Below, piece after piece: positions 62,328-64,000 of a stretch of DNA of 64,000 bases. The first letter of the stretch is position 1; each line of letters starts with the position of its first letter. This stretch comes from Hoyosella altamirensis (GTDB taxonomy: Bacteria; Actinomycetota; Actinomycetes; Mycobacteriales; Mycobacteriaceae), in assembly GCF_014191505.1 (NCBI RefSeq), contig NZ_JACHWS010000006.1:1-64000 (forward strand), given 5' to 3'. Below the pieces are notes generated by a model, which saw nothing but the letters and a program-made list of their open reading frames with translations, was not told the DNA's origin and ran no database searches. The position numbers were made by a program, and so were the translations under genes.

Positions 62328-62377
62328 GTCAACCTTGTCAACCAAGCTTAACAGCTGGGCTGTCAACCATGTCAACC
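62328..62377. promoter_or_regulatory. Tandem GTCAACC repeats, operator of TA module 3
   Basis: GTCAACC occurs four times (62328, 62337, 62362 and 62371), as two pairs with a 9-bp period: GTCAACCTTGTCAACC and GTCAACCATGTCAACC, starting 34 bp apart. Read on the gene's strand, the repeats contain TTGACA, a -35-like box, so binding would block transcription. Confidence 0.7.
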
Positions 62378-62483
62378 CCCATTTCTTTAGTAATGTTCCA
62401 TTCGCCGAGACGCGTTGGCACGGCTCACCCTCAGCATATCCTCGTCATTTTCCTTCGAAAGAAGTCTGCAGCCAGGGGTGCAT

Positions 62484-62633
62484 ATGACAGACAAACTCGC
62501 CTACGCAGTGGAAGACGCACGATACAGAACTTGTGTCGTCCCTTCAGTACCAGTAATCGGGGAGGCCGGGGACATAGCGGATGAGCGCGCTCAAGTCGCC
62601 TCTGCAGGGTCGCCAGGTTCAGTGATCGGGTGA
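62484..62633 (+). CDS. Possible small acidic protein
   Basis: 49 codons from an ATG with AGGGG upstream; DKLAYAVEDARYRTCVVPSV is the most protein-like part. It has no recognisable family. It is divergent from the third TA module. Kept because of start context and composition, but it may be spurious. Confidence 0.3.
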   Translation: MTDKLAYAVEDARYRTCVVPSVPVIGEAGDIADERAQVASAGSPGSVIG

Positions 62634-62702
62634 AGGACTACCGCGGCGTGAGCAACGCTGGTGCTCACCAGACGCAGCAATCTTAGGGGAGAGGGGTGCG
62701 TT

Positions 62703-63131
62703 CTATTTGCGGCGCCTGGTACGGAGTCGGCGCACGAGATCGAGGATGATGCTGCGGTCCTCGTCGCTGAGTTCTTTTGCTGCGGCGGCTATTTCATCCG
62801 TGTCGTCATTTGTGCGTGCGTTGATGGGGTCTTCTGCTGAGGAGTGCTCGTCAGCAGCTAGCCGGCTGAGGTGCGTTTTGATTCGTTCGAACTCTTCTTC
62901 TGGGCCGAAGAAGTCGAGCGGTACTTCGAAGACGTCGCAGAGGTGTTTCACTGTTTCGAATCCGGGATGCTGGCGTTTACGGCTCAGCAGTTGAGACAGG
63001 TTCGCTTCTCCGATGGTTCCGCCGTGAGCGCGGACCATCCTGACTATCTCGGCCTGGCTGTAGGGTCCGCGGCCGGGAGGGTGCACGTTGTCGATCAGAT
63101 ACCGGAGCCTGTCCGCGAAGTCAGTGCCCAT
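62703..63131 (-). CDS. EspR-like XRE-family regulator
   Basis: 142 residues. FADRLRYLIDNVHPPGRGPY, then SQAEIVRMVRAHGGTIGEA and NLSQLLSRKRQHPGFETVKH, match the layout of mycobacterial EspR, including the PPGRGP motif. EspR is a nucleoid-associated protein that regulates ESX-1 secretion and cell-wall genes. A C-terminal basic tail (RRLRTRRRK) is present. No ESX genes are in the window. The divergent secreted-protein gene is a possible target. Confidence 0.82.
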   Translation of the reverse strand: MGTDFADRLRYLIDNVHPPGRGPYSQAEIVRMVRAHGGTIGEANLSQLLSRKRQHPGFETVKHLCDVFEVPLDFFGPEEEFERIKTHLSRLAADEHSSAEDPINARTNDDTDEIAAAAKELSDEDRSIILDLVRRLRTRRRK

Positions 63132-63220
63132 CCCAGACCTTCCCTTCGGTGAAGCTTCGACTGTCCGTATCGCGGGCGTGCTACCACCCTAATCTAGGGC
63201 CACCGGGGTCTAAAGTGCAT

Positions 63221-63242
63221 TTAGCGCGCCGTTCAGCGCTAA
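63221..63242. promoter_or_regulatory. Inverted repeat upstream of the EspR-like gene
   Basis: TTAGCGC (63221-63227) and GCGCTAA (63236-63242) are perfect inverted copies with an 8-bp gap, 90 bp before the EspR-like start. It may be an autoregulatory site. Confidence 0.45.
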
Positions 63243-63800
63243 GAACGTTTGAGCGGTACGCCGGGAGCGCGTCTCCACCAACCGTTCACTGTTGCAAAGC
63301 CGTTATCGGTGTGGTTGTATCCGCTTCGGGAGGTTTTACGGGGGTGAACGGAAGATGATCTGCGAGCCAGACGCTCATGAGCTGCGTGCTTGCACCGGGG
63401 GGCCGGGTACGAACAGTGTGATACGCGGTCCTGACGTGTTCTTGTCAATCTGAGTAATAGACCTCTCCGCCAGCAGTCATGTCGGCAAACAAGTATCTGC
63501 TGGCGGGAGGTGCTACGCACCCCGCCTGCGCCCAATGAGGCCTGTAGGCGCACATCAGTTCGCAGCGGAGCTCCTCTATTCTAGGCGCCTCGCTGTCGGA
63601 CCTGTCGACAGCAAGGAGGAGCGCGCCGTTTTGTGATTGCAGTGTGAGATTCCCGCGGTCCCGCTCGGATTGCCCACTTTCGCGTTGCGGCTCGCTGTAC
63701 GCGGCTGCAGGAAGGACGCTTCCGGGCGCTCTTTCCTTCCCAACTCACTCGTTCTGCCCCCATTTGTAGGGGCACGTCATGCCATTTGAGAGGAAAATCG
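63243..63800. other. Long leader-like region before the secreted-protein gene
   Basis: About 560 bp without a supported gene. A hairpin GCTGTCG-gacctgt-CGACAGC lies at about 63590-63612 within a larger GGCGC...GCGCC enclosure. A long untranslated leader with structure is possible. Confidence 0.4.
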
Positions 63801-64000
63801 TTGAGGAAGAACGTCATCCGTTCTGTGGCCGCTGTGTCTGCGGCTGCGTTGTCCGCACCCTTGTTTGGCGGAATCGCGTCTGCGAATCCGCAGCCTGGGC
63901 TGGCGTCTCCACCATCAGGTGGGGGCCAGCCCGGATTGACTAGCCCTGATCCTGCGCCTGCCCCGCAGCGTCAGGTGTGGGTGGAAGTCCCGCAGCAGCA
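63801..64000 (+). CDS. Secreted protein, N-terminus only
   Basis: A TTG start after GAGAGG opens a signal peptide (RKNVIRSVAAVSAAALSA, PLFGGIASA, cleavage likely after SA). A Pro/Gly-rich linker follows (SGGGQPGLTSPDPAPAPQRQ). The frame is open to the window edge. Such linkers precede peptidase or cell-wall-binding domains in actinobacterial plasmid proteins, but the domain itself is out of view. Confidence 0.65.
   Translation, partial: MRKNVIRSVAAVSAAALSAPLFGGIASANPQPGLASPPSGGGQPGLTSPDPAPAPQRQVWVEVPQQ

Noticed and set aside
63590-63800. Possible c-di-AMP (ydaO) riboswitch before a secreted cell-wall-type protein
   Set aside because: The conserved ydaO core elements are not present; only simple hairpins are seen.
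1-64000. CRISPR arrays, rRNA or tRNA genes
   Set aside because: No regularly spaced identical repeats and no rRNA- or tRNA-like sequence were found on reading both strands.

Overview
The window is accessory DNA of a high-GC actinobacterium and is most likely part of a large plasmid. A mycolic-acid lineage (Mycobacteriales, such as Hoyosella, Gordonia, Rhodococcus or Dietzia) fits best. The reasons are GTG/TTG starts with purine-rich ribosome sites, an EspR-like regulator, an ANTAR regulator, a class F sortase remnant and a replication initiator of the type found on rhodococcal and corynebacterial plasmids. There is no rRNA, tRNA, CRISPR array or housekeeping cluster. The genus cannot be fixed from the sequence alone.

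Layout. 1-5.4 kb: a helicase with an N-terminal PLD-nuclease domain plus an N6-adenine methyltransferase, which looks like a restriction/defence operon; the methyltransferase runs off the window. 5.4-9 kb: a decayed IS3 element, then tniB and tniQ of a Tn7/Tn5053-like transposon with no transposase, and repeats that may be a transposon end. 9-16 kb: small membrane proteins, an Mrr-like nuclease gene split by an IS3 copy (ISa), an orphan mnhG, an orphan secF, a universal stress protein and a K+/H+ antiporter. 16-21 kb: a CSD-like protein, a first Xre/RES toxin-antitoxin pair and a large hypothetical protein. 21-26 kb: a hydrolase/TetR cluster and a zone of broken regulators (PucR type, receiver domain). 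26-29.5 kb: parA and a partner gene, an unexplained 0.8-kb segment and a frameshifted tyrosine recombinase. 30-34 kb: an intact Tn3-family transposon with 41-bp ends and a 5-bp target duplication. 34-42 kb: a second Xre/RES pair, DedA and UppP, a broken tctBA and a pair of CNNM transporters. 42-45 kb: the replication initiator beside two related double-hairpin RNA candidates with terminators. 45-51 kb: ANTAR and TetR regulators, a hydrolase and a second CNNM pair in inverted orientation. 51-59 kb: a lipoprotein/two-component operon whose response regulator is split by an IS256 element, then a sortase gene destroyed by two IS3 elements. 59-64 kb: a parA remnant, a BrnTA-like pair, a resolvase, a third Xre/RES pair, an EspR-like regulator and the start of a secreted protein.

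How it fits together. Replication (42-43 kb), partition (26-27 kb) and at least four toxin-antitoxin modules would maintain the replicon. The cargo is envelope and ion-transport functions (antiporter, MnhG, SecF, CNNM, DedA, UppP, two-component system). Defence-type genes cluster with mobile elements at the left. A second, truncated parA, duplicated CNNM pairs and many IS-bounded deletions suggest that the replicon was assembled by fusion and is being eroded.

Several disruptions can be read at base level. Removing ISa restores the Mrr-like frame across a 4-bp duplication. Removing the IS256 element restores the response regulator across an 8-bp duplication. tctA carries one in-frame amber codon. 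All family names come from reading motifs; no database search was possible.
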